From Archangium violaceum (GTDB lineage Bacteria; Myxococcota; Myxococcia; Myxococcales; Myxococcaceae), in assembly GCF_016887565.1 (NCBI RefSeq), contig NZ_CP069396.1:12692001-12756000 (forward strand): a stretch of DNA of 64,000 nucleotides, read 5' to 3'. The position numbers were made by a program, and so were the translations under genes. The notes below the pieces were generated by a model that worked only from the letters and a program-made list of their open reading frames with translations, did not search any database and had not been told where the DNA came from. Positions 47,888 through 56,719 of this stretch are shown here, in pieces; position 1 is the stretch's first letter, and every line of letters begins with the position of its first letter.

Positions 47888-48394
47888 TCAGGGACTGCCG
47901 ACGTGCTGGGAGGCGTCGTGGCGGGCCTGAGTGGCCAGATAGGCGTCCTCGGCTCGCACCAGGAGCGCGCGGATGGTGGCCGCGTCGGGCGCCTCCATCA
48001 GGGCCTGACGCAGGCGTCCATCCCGCAGCAGCGCCGCGATGCGCGCGAGCACCCCCAGGTGCGTGCCCGGTGCGCTCGTCGGTGACACGAGCGTCACGAA
48101 GAGTCGCACCGGCTTCCCATCCCGAGCGCCGAAGTCCACGCCCTCGCGGTCCACCGCGATGCAGGCGATGGTCTGCCGCAGCCGCTCGAACCGGCAGTGC
48201 GGGATGGCCACCCCCTCGCCTATGGCGGTACTCGAGATGCGCTCCCGGGTGACGAGCTGCTCCTCGAGCAGCTCGCGCGGAGCCCTCGTCCTCGCCGCGA
48301 GCATGCCGGCCAGCTCGTGCAACACGCCCGCCTTGTCCGTGACCCGCAGGTCCGAACGGATGCTGCCTTCCGCCAGGAAATCGGTGAAGCGCAT
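47888..48394 (-). CDS. PTS EIIA (PtsN-like) protein
   Basis: A 168-residue EIIA domain of the fructose/nitrogen PTS type. ATG 48394 has GGGAGG upstream with ideal spacing. The phospho-accepting His is H66 in EGVAIPHCRFERL, and VRLFVTLVSPTSAPGTHLGVLARIAALLRD is typical. EIIANtr proteins regulate K+ transport and its sensor kinase in other proteobacteria, so its place next to kdpFABC may be meaningful. The open frame upstream of the chosen start is poor in coding signal. Confidence 0.85.
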   Translation of the reverse strand: MRFTDFLAEGSIRSDLRVTDKAGVLHELAGMLAARTRAPRELLEEQLVTRERISSTAIGEGVAIPHCRFERLRQTIACIAVDREGVDFGARDGKPVRLFVTLVSPTSAPGTHLGVLARIAALLRDGRLRQALMEAPDAATIRALLVRAEDAYLATQARHDASQHVGSP

Positions 48395-48617
48395 CTCACA
48401 CCTCCCAGGAGCACGCGCCAGTTGAGTCTTCCGGTGCTCGAGCGGACTCGGGCGACGGGTGCCGCGCCGGGCGCTCTCCCGCACATGCTCGGAATGGTGG
48501 GACGCATCGGCAACCCCCACCGTTCCCCGTCAACGTCCCGCTCGCATCGTGTTGTCCGGTGGAGCACCCGCATGGCCGCCCGCTCTCCGGCTCGCCCAGC
48601 CCGGAGCACGGGCCCCC

Positions 48618-49349
48618 TCACCCTCCAGGTGTCGGATCGCATCCGTAGAAGCGCTTCAGCTCCTCGAACAGCTCCGGCGTCTTGTCCTTCATCTGCCGCG
48701 GCTTCTCGAAGAAGGACTCCGTGGCCACGGCGAAGAACTCGGCCTCGTTGAGTCCTCCGTAGTCGTCCAGCACCTGACGCTCGACGGGCCGGCCCTCGCG
48801 CAGCTTCAGGAAGTGCTCCCCCATCACCGACGCCCACGCCCGGTAATGGGAGTACTGGCGCAGCTGCGGCGTCCCATCGAAGGCCCCATCCTCCCGGTCC
48901 AGCACGTGGGCGAACTCGTGCACGGCCGTGGAGTGGCCATCTCGTGGATCTCCCAGGCCCGCCAGCACCGCCCGCCACGACAGGATGACGGTGCCCCAGT
49001 TCTTCGCCTCGCCGAGCACCCCGCCCGTCCGGTCCGGAAGCCGGAAGGTGTCCGGGTAGACGATGATCTCCCTCAGCCGGTCGTAATAGGAGAGGTCCAG
49101 GTACAGCACCAGCCTCACCGCCGTGGCCGACACCACCACGCGCACCTCATCGGTGATGGAGAAGCCGCCCGCCCCGATGAACTCCTTCTCCCAGGCGAAG
49201 ACCTTGAGCAGGTCCAGGAAGCGCGGGCGCGACTCCGGCGCGAGTCCCCCCCAGAAGGGGATACGCCGCTCGAGGAAGTCGAGCCACTCGGGTGGGAAGG
49301 GGCGGCGCAGCAGGCGCCGCCGTCGGAAGGTGCGGAAGAGGCCGGACAT
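48618..49349 (-). CDS. mtfA: Zinc peptidase MtfA family
   Basis: A 243-residue cytosolic peptidase of the MtfA type. The zinc motif HEFAH gives H144, E145 and H148 in STAVHEFAHVLDREDG, with the distal Glu in ATESFFEKP. MtfA of enteric bacteria is linked to release of the glucose-PTS repressor Mlc. ATG 49349 is chosen because a REP-like element lies directly upstream and the frame beyond it is not gene-like. Confidence 0.88.
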   Translation of the reverse strand: MSGLFRTFRRRRLLRRPFPPEWLDFLERRIPFWGGLAPESRPRFLDLLKVFAWEKEFIGAGGFSITDEVRVVVSATAVRLVLYLDLSYYDRLREIIVYPDTFRLPDRTGGVLGEAKNWGTVILSWRAVLAGLGDPRDGHSTAVHEFAHVLDREDGAFDGTPQLRQYSHYRAWASVMGEHFLKLREGRPVERQVLDDYGGLNEAEFFAVATESFFEKPRQMKDKTPELFEELKRFYGCDPTPGG

Positions 49350-49364
49350 GTCCTGCGAGGGTAG

Positions 49365-49398
49365 ACCCTCACCCCGGCCCTCTCCCAGGGGGAGAGGG
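49365..49398 (-). repeat. REP-like palindromic element (single copy)
   Basis: A reverse-oriented copy fills most of the 53 bp between two genes on the same strand, just upstream of the mtfA start. One arm base differs (CAGGGGGAG for CAGAGGGAG). Confidence 0.7.
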
Positions 49399-49402
49399 AG
49401 TT

Positions 49403-49948
49403 TCAGCGCACCAGGGCCAGCCGGCGTGCCGGCACTCCGGGCGTGGGCGCCACGGGCCTCGGCTCGGGCCGCTCGAGCACCTCGCCCAGCGCCTCCACCA
49501 CCCGGGCGAAGAGCTGATGATCCTGGCTGCGGAGCACCTGCCGCTCGCCCTCGGAGGTGCGCACGGTCAGCCAGTAGGTGTCGGCGGCCACCACCAGCCA
49601 GACGATGGAGGCGAAGACGAGCGCCGTGGCCACCAGCAGCGCGACCGTCACCCGGAACGAGCCCGGTTGCAGCAGCAGCATCGGCACCACCAGCGCCGCT
49701 CCCGCGCCAATGAGCAGCGGCACCCGGAAGCCGGGGGCCTCGTGGCGCGTGCCGAATCCTCGCAGCTCCTCGAGCCGCCAGGAGCTGCCCCCCACCTCCA
49801 GTCGCTCGCTCGTCAGCCGAAGGCCATCCGCCGCCACCAGCACCCGCTCGCCCGAGGCGGTACACGGCTCCGGCGGTAGGGAAGGAACCAACCTCAGCAC
49901 GGACCTGGGGCGCGGCTGCGCCACCGGCCAGGACTCACGCTCCATCAT
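49403..49948 (-). CDS. Two-helix membrane protein, DUF6232-like
   Basis: A 181-residue protein. The two adjacent ATG codons at 49948 and 49945 follow GGGAGG. Two hydrophobic helices (about 83-100, VPLLIGAGAALVVPMLLL, and 106-125, VTVALLVATALVFASIVWLVV) separate an N-terminal strand-rich part (VLVAADGLRLTSERLEVGGSSWRLEELRGF) from a cytosolic tail DTYWLTVRTSEGERQVLRSQDHQLFARVVEAL. This resembles DUF6232-type proteins. It overlaps the upstream receiver-like gene by 14 bp, so the two are probably co-expressed. Function unknown. Confidence 0.7.
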   Translation of the reverse strand: MMERESWPVAQPRPRSVLRLVPSLPPEPCTASGERVLVAADGLRLTSERLEVGGSSWRLEELRGFGTRHEAPGFRVPLLIGAGAALVVPMLLLQPGSFRVTVALLVATALVFASIVWLVVAADTYWLTVRTSEGERQVLRSQDHQLFARVVEALGEVLERPEPRPVAPTPGVPARRLALVR

Positions 49949-50354
49949 CGTGCCTCCCGCGTTCACCCTGCATACCCGCGACGTCCGAGACCCCTCGCGA
50001 ACGGGGCAACCTGCCCACCACATTGCGCAACAGGCCCTTCAACAGCTCCAGCGGCGTGCCCAGCGCGTAACAGCCACTCGCGCCCAGGCTGAGCGCCAGG
50101 CGCCGCAACCGCTCGTCCTCGAAGGGCAGCATCACGAAGACAGGAGCGGCACCCGCCTCATTCCCGGCCACCTTCAACACCTTGGACACGCTGTCCTCGC
50201 GCTGCACCAGCGCGAGCACCACGTCCGGCCGCACCGCGTCACCCGCGGCACACAGGGCGATGCCCATGTCGCCCAGCACGTCGCTCAACAACGAGCGCAG
50301 CGACTCATCCGCGTCTGGCGCGAGGATGACGCAGCACGGCAAGGGGTGGCGCAT
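49935..50354 (-). CDS. Receiver-like protein
   Basis: A 139-residue protein whose pattern (CCVILAPDADESLRSLLSDVLGDMGIAL ... RPDVVLALVQRED ... PVFVMLPFEDERLRRLALSLGASGCYAL) follows a response-regulator receiver fold. The usual phosphorylated Asp after strand 3 is replaced by VQRED, and no Lys follows the fifth strand (CYALG), so it is probably a pseudo-receiver that binds a partner. It overlaps the downstream membrane-protein gene. Confidence 0.6.
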   Translation of the reverse strand: MRHPLPCCVILAPDADESLRSLLSDVLGDMGIALCAAGDAVRPDVVLALVQREDSVSKVLKVAGNEAGAAPVFVMLPFEDERLRRLALSLGASGCYALGTPLELLKGLLRNVVGRLPRSRGVSDVAGMQGERGRHDDGA

Positions 50355-50494
50355 GGCGGCTCCTCATCCCCCTGCATCAGCAAGCGACATGCCCGTGGCG
50401 CTTCCCTCGGAGAGCGCTCCGACGCAGCGCGGCGAACGTGGCACCGTGCAAGACCGCCCTGGCGGATTGCCACGCCCTTCACCCTCGACGTCCG

Positions 50495-51187
50495 CTAGAC
50501 GACGGGTACACCGGCTGGCTCACCCAGGATGCGATGGTGCTCGTGGCCCTCGAAGAAGTCGACCTGGCCGGTCTCCAGTGAGTACTCGGCACCGACAATC
50601 CACATCCCTTCCTCCAGGATGAGCCGCTCGAGCAGGCGGCTGCCATGGCGCAGGTGGGCGCACGACTGGCGGACGTTGGCGCGCACCGCCGCGCGCAGCA
50701 GGCGCTCCTTGTCCGCGCCCGGACCGGCGACCTCCACCACGCTCTCCACCGCGGGCCGGCACCGTTCCAACAGGTCGTGGATGTTCTCCGAGGGCGCATC
50801 CACATCGTTCTGAATGAAGTCCAGCGTGGACTTGATGGCACCGCAGCCGGAGTGGCCCATCACCACCGCCAGGCGGGTCCCGAAGGTGGCGGCGGCGTAC
50901 TCCACGCTCCCCACCAGCGAGGGCGCCACGACGTTGCCGGCCACGCGGATGACGAAGAGGTCTCCCAATCCCTGGTCGAAGACCATTCCCGCCGGCACGC
51001 GGGAGTCGGAGCACGAGAGGATGATGGCGAACGGATTCTGCCCGGCCACCAGCGCGGCGCGCGCGGCCTGCCCGGACGCGACGTCCAGGCTGCGCACGTT
51101 CTGGTAGAAGCGGCGATTGCCCTCCCGCAGACGCTCGAGGGCCTGCGCAGCGGGCAGTGGGGCGGGGGCAACTCCAGCGACGGGCAT
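50495..51187 (-). CDS. Beta-class carbonic anhydrase
   Basis: A 230-residue zinc enzyme that interconverts CO2 and bicarbonate. ATG 51187 has GGAGGAGG upstream. Zinc ligands are C59 (CSDSRVP, with D61/R63 dyad), H112 and C115 (GHSGCGA). The length and the C-terminal LETGQVDFFEG are usual for the beta class. No partner transporter is visible. Confidence 0.93.
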   Translation of the reverse strand: MPVAGVAPAPLPAAQALERLREGNRRFYQNVRSLDVASGQAARAALVAGQNPFAIILSCSDSRVPAGMVFDQGLGDLFVIRVAGNVVAPSLVGSVEYAAATFGTRLAVVMGHSGCGAIKSTLDFIQNDVDAPSENIHDLLERCRPAVESVVEVAGPGADKERLLRAAVRANVRQSCAHLRHGSRLLERLILEEGMWIVGAEYSLETGQVDFFEGHEHHRILGEPAGVPVV

Positions 51188-51297
51188 GTCCGGCCTCCTC
51201 CTCTCCATGTGTGGTGCCGCCCGGAGGGATTCGCACCTGACGCCCGGCCGCCTGCCCTGGTCGCTCCCAGGGAGTCCCGCTCGCCGCCTCGCGCTCC

Positions 51298-52527
51298 TCA
51301 ATGAGGGGGTTCGGCCGGGTGCTCGCCAACGGATGGCACGGGAGGAGCCGGCATGGCGGGCTCCTCCGGGGGAATCCGGTCCCTCGACGGCCCACCGCCT
51401 CCTCGCGGACGGCCCCGGGGCAGGCCCTCGCGCCGGCGCCAGGCCCGCGCCAGCAGCGCCGCGGCCACCAGCACGCCCAACAGGAACAACACCAGCAGCC
51501 CCAGCAGCCAGAGGAAGATGTGATTCACCAGGCCCGTGGCCCGCTCGAAGGCGTGGTCCACCCAACCCCGGGCCAGGGGATCCATCTGCGCCAGCGTCTC
51601 CACGCGCTCGGAGTGGAGCGACGCCAGCACGGCCACGCGCTCGCCCCGCACGTCATCCATCACCGCCTGACGCTCGGAGGAGATGAAGTCCTGCAAGGCC
51701 TCGCGCTCGCGAGTCACCAGCGCGGGCGTGTGGGCGGCCAGCGCCCCCACGCGCTCGAGCACGTCCACCGTACGGTCCAGCTCGTTCAACACGGGGCCCA
51801 GGGCCGGTGCTGCCCCCAGGAGCTCCTGGGTGGCGATCTCCGCCTGCCAACGGGCCTGCCGGGGCAGACTGCCCGCGTACAGGTCCACCCGCGTGAGTAG
51901 ATCCTGCGTGTCCTGGAGGGCCCCGGCCGCCGCTCCCATCAGGCCCACCCCGGAGCGGTCCGTGAAGTCGGCCAGCAGGGGCACGGTGGACTCGCGTGTG
52001 ACGAGCGGACCCGTCAAGGGGTGCTCCGCGGCCCATTGGTGGACCGTCTCCCGCAGGTTGGACACGTCCTGGCGGCCCGACAGCTCGCGCCAGAGCGCCT
52101 CCACCTCCGACTCCAACTCTCGGAGCGATCGCGCGAACGTGGCCCGCATCTCCGGCGCGGCATTCTCCGGCAACGCCTGCTCGAGCTGCGCCAGCAACGC
52201 CCAGCCGTCGATCAGCGCCGCCACCGGATCCGGCTGGAGGAGTGCCGACTGCATGACGGGCACCGCGTTGCTCTTGAAGCGGAGCATCGCCTCGCGAATC
52301 TCGGCCGAGTCGGAGCGCTCGGCGGCGACGTCCGCGGTGGCCTCGAGGACGCCCGGGAAGCGGCGCGCCATGTCGCGAACGCGGATGCGCAGCTCGCCCA
52401 CGGACATGTTGGATCTGCCCACGCGCTCGAGCAGGGGCGAGCGCGGCTTCAACAGGGAACAGGCCGGCATCAGCGCCAGCAACAGGACCGGGAACAGGAG
52501 ACGCGGGAGCCGAGGGAAGGTGCGCAT
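51298..52527 (-). CDS. Helical lipoprotein with C-terminal membrane helix
   Basis: A 409-residue lipoprotein; ATG 52527 gives MRTFPRLPRLLFPVLLLALMPACS with lipobox LMPAC. The long middle part is almost entirely helical with coiled-coil character (LERVGALAAHTPALVTREREALQDFISSERQAV), and one membrane helix lies near the end (about 345-368, IFLWLLGLLVLFLLGVLVAAALLA), followed by a basic, then Pro-rich cytosolic tail. It could therefore tether the outer and inner membranes. I recognise no family. Confidence 0.75.
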   Translation of the reverse strand: MRTFPRLPRLLFPVLLLALMPACSLLKPRSPLLERVGRSNMSVGELRIRVRDMARRFPGVLEATADVAAERSDSAEIREAMLRFKSNAVPVMQSALLQPDPVAALIDGWALLAQLEQALPENAAPEMRATFARSLRELESEVEALWRELSGRQDVSNLRETVHQWAAEHPLTGPLVTRESTVPLLADFTDRSGVGLMGAAAGALQDTQDLLTRVDLYAGSLPRQARWQAEIATQELLGAAPALGPVLNELDRTVDVLERVGALAAHTPALVTREREALQDFISSERQAVMDDVRGERVAVLASLHSERVETLAQMDPLARGWVDHAFERATGLVNHIFLWLLGLLVLFLLGVLVAAALLARAWRRREGLPRGRPRGGGGPSRDRIPPEEPAMPAPPVPSVGEHPAEPPH

Positions 52528-52622
52528 GGGAGGGACCGGCTCCCCAGCATGCACACCCCCTCCCGCTCCGCCGAGAGGCCCCGGGGGGAGAGGCGGCGTC
52601 ACGCTCCGGACGCCCGGTGGCC

Positions 52623-54314
52623 CTAACGGATGGTCGCGGCCTGCGAGGCCGTGCTCAGGCCGCCTCCGGACACCTCCACCGTCGCGGCCCCTGGCTGCGA
52701 GGACCGGATGAAGAAGCTCGCCTCCGCCTGCGGGTTCGAGAGGTTCAAGGTGGTGAGGCTCTCGGTGCAACCCGCGTCCGTGTAGAAGGTGACGCCCGAG
52801 GCCGCCACGCCCGAGGCCGCCACGGTGAACGCATCCGGGTCCGCCGGGCGCACGAGGTTGCCGTTCTCGTCCTGGCTCTGCACGGTGACCTTGCCGGAGC
52901 AGGCCCCCATCGCGAAGTCCTGCGCCGAGGTGAGGAACACGAGCCTCGACGCCGACTTCGTGGGGGACACGTCGATGTCGTACAGGTGCCGGGACTCATC
53001 CCGGGTGTAGCCCGCACCGGAGAAGAGATTCGCGGTGATGATGTTGCCCGTGCCCGAGTCCGAGATGGCGGCCTGGTAGTACGGGTTGAGCACCGCGCCC
53101 CCGTGACGGACGTCGTTCCCGGCCACCCGGATGAGCGTCTTCTCCGCGGGCGGTTCGAAGGCCTCTCCCTCGTACTGGGAGAGGGAGATGCCGACGTCGT
53201 TGTCGGTGAGGGTGTTGCCCTCGATGACGAGTCCGGTGACCAGCGACTGGCCGTAGGCGCTGCCTCCCGCGACGAGGATGCCCGCGCTGGTGGTGTTCAC
53301 CGCGGGCCCGGTATAGGCATTCCCGGAGACGGTGTTCCCCGTCACCCGCCCCCGGGCCCCATTGCTCACCTGGATGCCATTGCGCGCGATGTGCGCCACG
53401 GGTCCGCGGCCATCCACGGTGTTGCCCTCGAGGTTCACCTCCACGGCGCCAGTCACCAGGATGCCGAGCTTCTGGTAGCCCGAGACGCGGTTGCGCAACA
53501 CGTCCACCTTGAGGGAGCCCCGGCTCGCGTCATCGTTGCGCACCTCGATGCCAAAGCCCTCCTGGCAGCCACTCGTGTCCAGGCCCCTGTTCAGGTCGCG
53601 GACCTCGCTGTCGACCACCTCGCCCGTGGCCCCTTCGAGCAGGATGCCCCGGAGCCTCGCCGCGCCGGACTCACAGGGGTCCGTCAGCCCGCTGGCGGTG
53701 ACGCTCACCCCCCGGACTCGCGCCGTTCCCCCCTTGTTGCGGATGACGGCTCCCGTGAAGCGGCCTCCCGAGGGATTCACCGCCGTGACGGTGTGGCCCT
53801 GGCCATCGAACGTGTAGCCGTCCGGAACGAACAGCGGGGAGTCCGTGGTGCAATCGGCCTCCAGCGCGAGCCGCTCGGCGCCCAGCGAGAAGGGACACTG
53901 GGCCTGCGTGCAGACGGGGCCCGTCCAGGAAATCTCAAAGGTGTGCGAAGCGCTCCGCTTCTGGGTGTCGGTGACCATCACCGTCACCTTGGGCTTCACG
54001 TCGGCGGGCAGGCAGGACGGAGATGTCCAGACGACCTCGCTGCGGCTGGTGCCATCCACCGGCGTGCCCAGGACGCCAGCATTCGTGGTCCACGAGAAGG
54101 ACAGCGCCCCACGGCTTCCGCCCGCGACGGTGATGCTCAGCCGCAAGAGGTCCGCGGGCCCCACCGATGTGGGAGTCTGGGAGACCTCCTGGATGGAGGG
54201 AGGCGGCTCGAATGTATAGGTCACGGGGAGGTCTCGCTCCTCACGGCAACCCGCCGCCACCAGCGCGAGTCCCCCGACGAGCAACCACAGGCGCTTCACA
54301 TCCGCTCGGTTCAT
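52623..54314 (-). CDS. Lipoprotein with right-handed parallel beta-helix
   Basis: A 563-residue lipoprotein. ATG 54314 has GGAG 9 nt upstream; the signal ends in AAGC. Residues about 30-115 are Ig-like, and about 140-460 are repeats of the NosD/pectate-lyase type (VIRNKGGTARVRGVSVTASG, VLRNRVSGYQKLGILVTGAVEVNLEGNTVDG, VTGNTVSGNAY). The last 100 residues are again Ig-like. Such proteins bind or cleave polysaccharides at the cell surface. A catalytic site is not evident. Confidence 0.8.
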   Translation of the reverse strand: MNRADVKRLWLLVGGLALVAAGCREERDLPVTYTFEPPPSIQEVSQTPTSVGPADLLRLSITVAGGSRGALSFSWTTNAGVLGTPVDGTSRSEVVWTSPSCLPADVKPKVTVMVTDTQKRSASHTFEISWTGPVCTQAQCPFSLGAERLALEADCTTDSPLFVPDGYTFDGQGHTVTAVNPSGGRFTGAVIRNKGGTARVRGVSVTASGLTDPCESGAARLRGILLEGATGEVVDSEVRDLNRGLDTSGCQEGFGIEVRNDDASRGSLKVDVLRNRVSGYQKLGILVTGAVEVNLEGNTVDGRGPVAHIARNGIQVSNGARGRVTGNTVSGNAYTGPAVNTTSAGILVAGGSAYGQSLVTGLVIEGNTLTDNDVGISLSQYEGEAFEPPAEKTLIRVAGNDVRHGGAVLNPYYQAAISDSGTGNIITANLFSGAGYTRDESRHLYDIDVSPTKSASRLVFLTSAQDFAMGACSGKVTVQSQDENGNLVRPADPDAFTVAASGVAASGVTFYTDAGCTESLTTLNLSNPQAEASFFIRSSQPGAATVEVSGGGLSTASQAATIR

Positions 54315-54394
54315 GTGCACGCGGCTCCCACTCCAAGCTCAGAATGGGAATCACGATAACGACAGCCCGTCACACCTCAAAGGAAGTCCCCCTC

Positions 54395-54913
54395 CTACCG
54401 CAACCGAGTGACCAGCTCTGGACGCCCGATGGGGCTCTCGCCCCGGGCCAGGAGACGCTTCGCGGCCAGGACGGACACGCAGTCATCCGTGCTGTGGATG
54501 TCTCCATAGAAGGAGAGCAGCGTGGCCGGCTCCACCACCCGGATGTCGCCCACCTGCACCGAGGGCACGTGCCTCACGAACACGTCCAGGATGACCTTCG
54601 CGTCTTCCACGTACTTCGCGTAACGGTAGAAGTGCGTGGAAGTGGCGTCGAAGCGGCTCCAGATGCGGTGGAAGCCGCGCTCGGTGAGGAGCTGGACGAG
54701 CTCGGGGAAGCGCTCGGGCTCCACGAAGAGGTCCACGTCCTTGTGGTCGTGGAAGATCTTCAACTCCTCGTGGGGCGGAGCCATGAAGTGCCAGGCCCAC
54801 CCACCGGAGATGATGACGAGGGGGGCGAGCGCCCGCAGCTCGGCCTCGGAGATGCGGACGCGGTCGAGATTCCAGGGCTCGCCGGCCCGCTTCGGGTTTC
54901 GTGGGTCTCCCAT
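54395..54913 (-). CDS. Nucleotidyltransferase-fold protein
   Basis: A 172-residue protein. ATG 54913 has GGAGG upstream. GGWAWHF (37-43) and HKDVDLFVEP with D59 and D61 match the GG ... DxD active site of minimal nucleotidyltransferases such as those related to aminoglycoside adenylyltransferases. No HEPN or antitoxin partner gene lies beside it. It is divergent from the membrane protein at 54977. Substrate unknown. Confidence 0.75.
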   Translation of the reverse strand: MGDPRNPKRAGEPWNLDRVRISEAELRALAPLVIISGGWAWHFMAPPHEELKIFHDHKDVDLFVEPERFPELVQLLTERGFHRIWSRFDATSTHFYRYAKYVEDAKVILDVFVRHVPSVQVGDIRVVEPATLLSFYGDIHSTDDCVSVLAAKRLLARGESPIGRPELVTRLR

Positions 54914-54976
54914 GACGGCTCCTCCAGAAGGTGCGCCGCAGAGACGCGAGGTCTTTCCCGGGGCTGACAAGCTGAG

Positions 54977-56719
54977 ATGATGTGGCCCATGGACACCTCC
55001 TCCCGGGGCCGGTGGTTCACCTTCCCGCGTGTCATCTGGCTCTCGCTGCTGGCCGCGCTGGTGCTCACGCTGCCCACCGTCACGGTGGGTCTCCTCAGCG
55101 ACGACTACATCCACCTGCTCATCCTCGAGGGCTGGCCCGCGATGGGGACGCCCTCGAACCTGTTCCACTTCGCCGGTGGGGATGTCGAGAAGCTCAAGCG
55201 CATGGTGGACGAGGGGCCCTACCCGTGGTGGACACTCCCCGAGCTGAAGCTGACCTTCTGGCGCCCGCTGTCGAGCGCGCTCGCCCGAGGGGACTACCAG
55301 CTCTTCGGCCGCAACCCGGTGGGCTGGCACCTGCACTCGCTGGTCTGGTACCTGGGGATGGTCGCCCTCTTCGGCGCGCTGCTGCGGCGCTTCCTGCCGA
55401 CCGCGCTCGGCGCGCTGGCGCTGTTCCTCTTCGCCATCGACGGCGCGCACTTCATGGTGGCGGGGTGGATCGCCAACCGCAACGCGCTGGTGGCAGCCGT
55501 GCCCGCGCTGTTCGGCCTGTGGATGCACCTGGAGTGGCGGGAGTCGCACCGGCCCTGGGCCCTGCCCCTGTCCCTGGCCGGGCTCGCCGTGGGACTGATG
55601 GGAGGAGAGACCGCGCTGGGCGTCTTCGCGTACGTGCTGGCCTATGAGCTGCTCGGCGGCAGGGGCGGCGTGAAGGAGCGGGTGCGCGCCATCGCTCCGG
55701 CGGCGCTGCTCGGGCTGGCCTACCTCGGGATGTACAAGCTGCGCGGCTTCGGCGCCTACGGCTCGGGCTCCTACGTGGACCCGGTGAGCGAGCCCGGGCG
55801 CTTCCTCCTGGCCGCCCTGGTGCGGGTGCCGGTGCTGCTCTCCGGGCTGGTGATGGAGGTGCCCGCGGACCTCTGGCTGGCGGCGGGCCTGCGCCCCGTG
55901 CTGGTGGGGGTGGGACTGCTCGGGCTCGGGCTGCTCGTCCTGCTGGTGCGCGCCGCGTGGCCCTCCCTCTCCGAGGACGAGCGCCGCCACTGCCGCTGGC
56001 TCTTCCTCGGCGCCGCGCTGTCCCTGCTGCCGGTGGTCGCCACCTTCCCCTCCAACCGCCTGCTGCTCGTCCCGAGCATCGGTGGCTCGGTGGCGGTGGC
56101 CCTGGTGCTCGTATCCGCGTGGCGCTCGCGGGCGCGCGGCTGGCGTCCCCGAGGTATCGCGGCCGGAGCCGGCGTGCTCGCGCTCATGCACCTGGTGGTG
56201 GCGCCGCTGCTCTGGCCAGCGATGACGCTCGCCCTCCGGCAGCTGGGGGCCCAGGTGGAGCCCATGGTCCAGCCGCTGCACCGTGAGCTGGACTGGAAGC
56301 GCCTCCCCCAGCAGCGGGTGGTCGTCCTCCCCATGCCCAACCCCACCATCGGCCTCTACGTGCCCATGCTCATGGCCCTGCGCGGCATGCCGAAGCCCCT
56401 CTCCTGGTGGCAGCTCTCCCTGTCACCCGAGCCCCACGAGCTCGTCCGCACGGGGCCGGCGTCGCTCGAGCTGTCGCTCACCCGGGGCCACTTCCTCACC
56501 AGCGAGTTCGAGGTGGTGTTCCGCGGCACGAACCACCCGCTCCCCCGAGGGTCCCGGGTGGAGCTCGAGGGCATGAGGGTGACGGTGCTGGACGCGGACG
56601 AGGAGGGCCCCACGCGGCTCGGCTTCGAATTCGACACGCCGCTGGAGGACCCCTCCTTCGTCTTCCTGGGCTGGAAGGACGACGCGCTGCGCCCCGTCCC
56701 CCCACCGCCGCCTCGCTAG
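54977..56719 (+). CDS. Polytopic membrane protein, GT-C glycosyltransferase-like
   Basis: A 580-residue protein with about ten membrane helices in the first 430 residues and a soluble C-terminal domain of about 150 residues. The first extracytoplasmic loop has SDDYIHLL, in the place where GT-C enzymes (PMT/ArnT-like) carry an acidic catalytic pair. That suggests transfer of sugar from a polyprenyl donor, but the match is weak. ATG 54977 is chosen; ATG 54989 is possible. Confidence 0.7.
   Translation: MMWPMDTSSRGRWFTFPRVIWLSLLAALVLTLPTVTVGLLSDDYIHLLILEGWPAMGTPSNLFHFAGGDVEKLKRMVDEGPYPWWTLPELKLTFWRPLSSALARGDYQLFGRNPVGWHLHSLVWYLGMVALFGALLRRFLPTALGALALFLFAIDGAHFMVAGWIANRNALVAAVPALFGLWMHLEWRESHRPWALPLSLAGLAVGLMGGETALGVFAYVLAYELLGGRGGVKERVRAIAPAALLGLAYLGMYKLRGFGAYGSGSYVDPVSEPGRFLLAALVRVPVLLSGLVMEVPADLWLAAGLRPVLVGVGLLGLGLLVLLVRAAWPSLSEDERRHCRWLFLGAALSLLPVVATFPSNRLLLVPSIGGSVAVALVLVSAWRSRARGWRPRGIAAGAGVLALMHLVVAPLLWPAMTLALRQLGAQVEPMVQPLHRELDWKRLPQQRVVVLPMPNPTIGLYVPMLMALRGMPKPLSWWQLSLSPEPHELVRTGPASLELSLTRGHFLTSEFEVVFRGTNHPLPRGSRVELEGMRVTVLDADEEGPTRLGFEFDTPLEDPSFVFLGWKDDALRPVPPPPPR

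Noticed and set aside
54914-56281. N-terminal extension of the nucleotidyltransferase frame through the membrane-protein gene
   Set aside because: The extension is Gln/His/Arg/Gly-rich antisense sequence; the ATG at 54913 with GGAGG before it is the sensible start.
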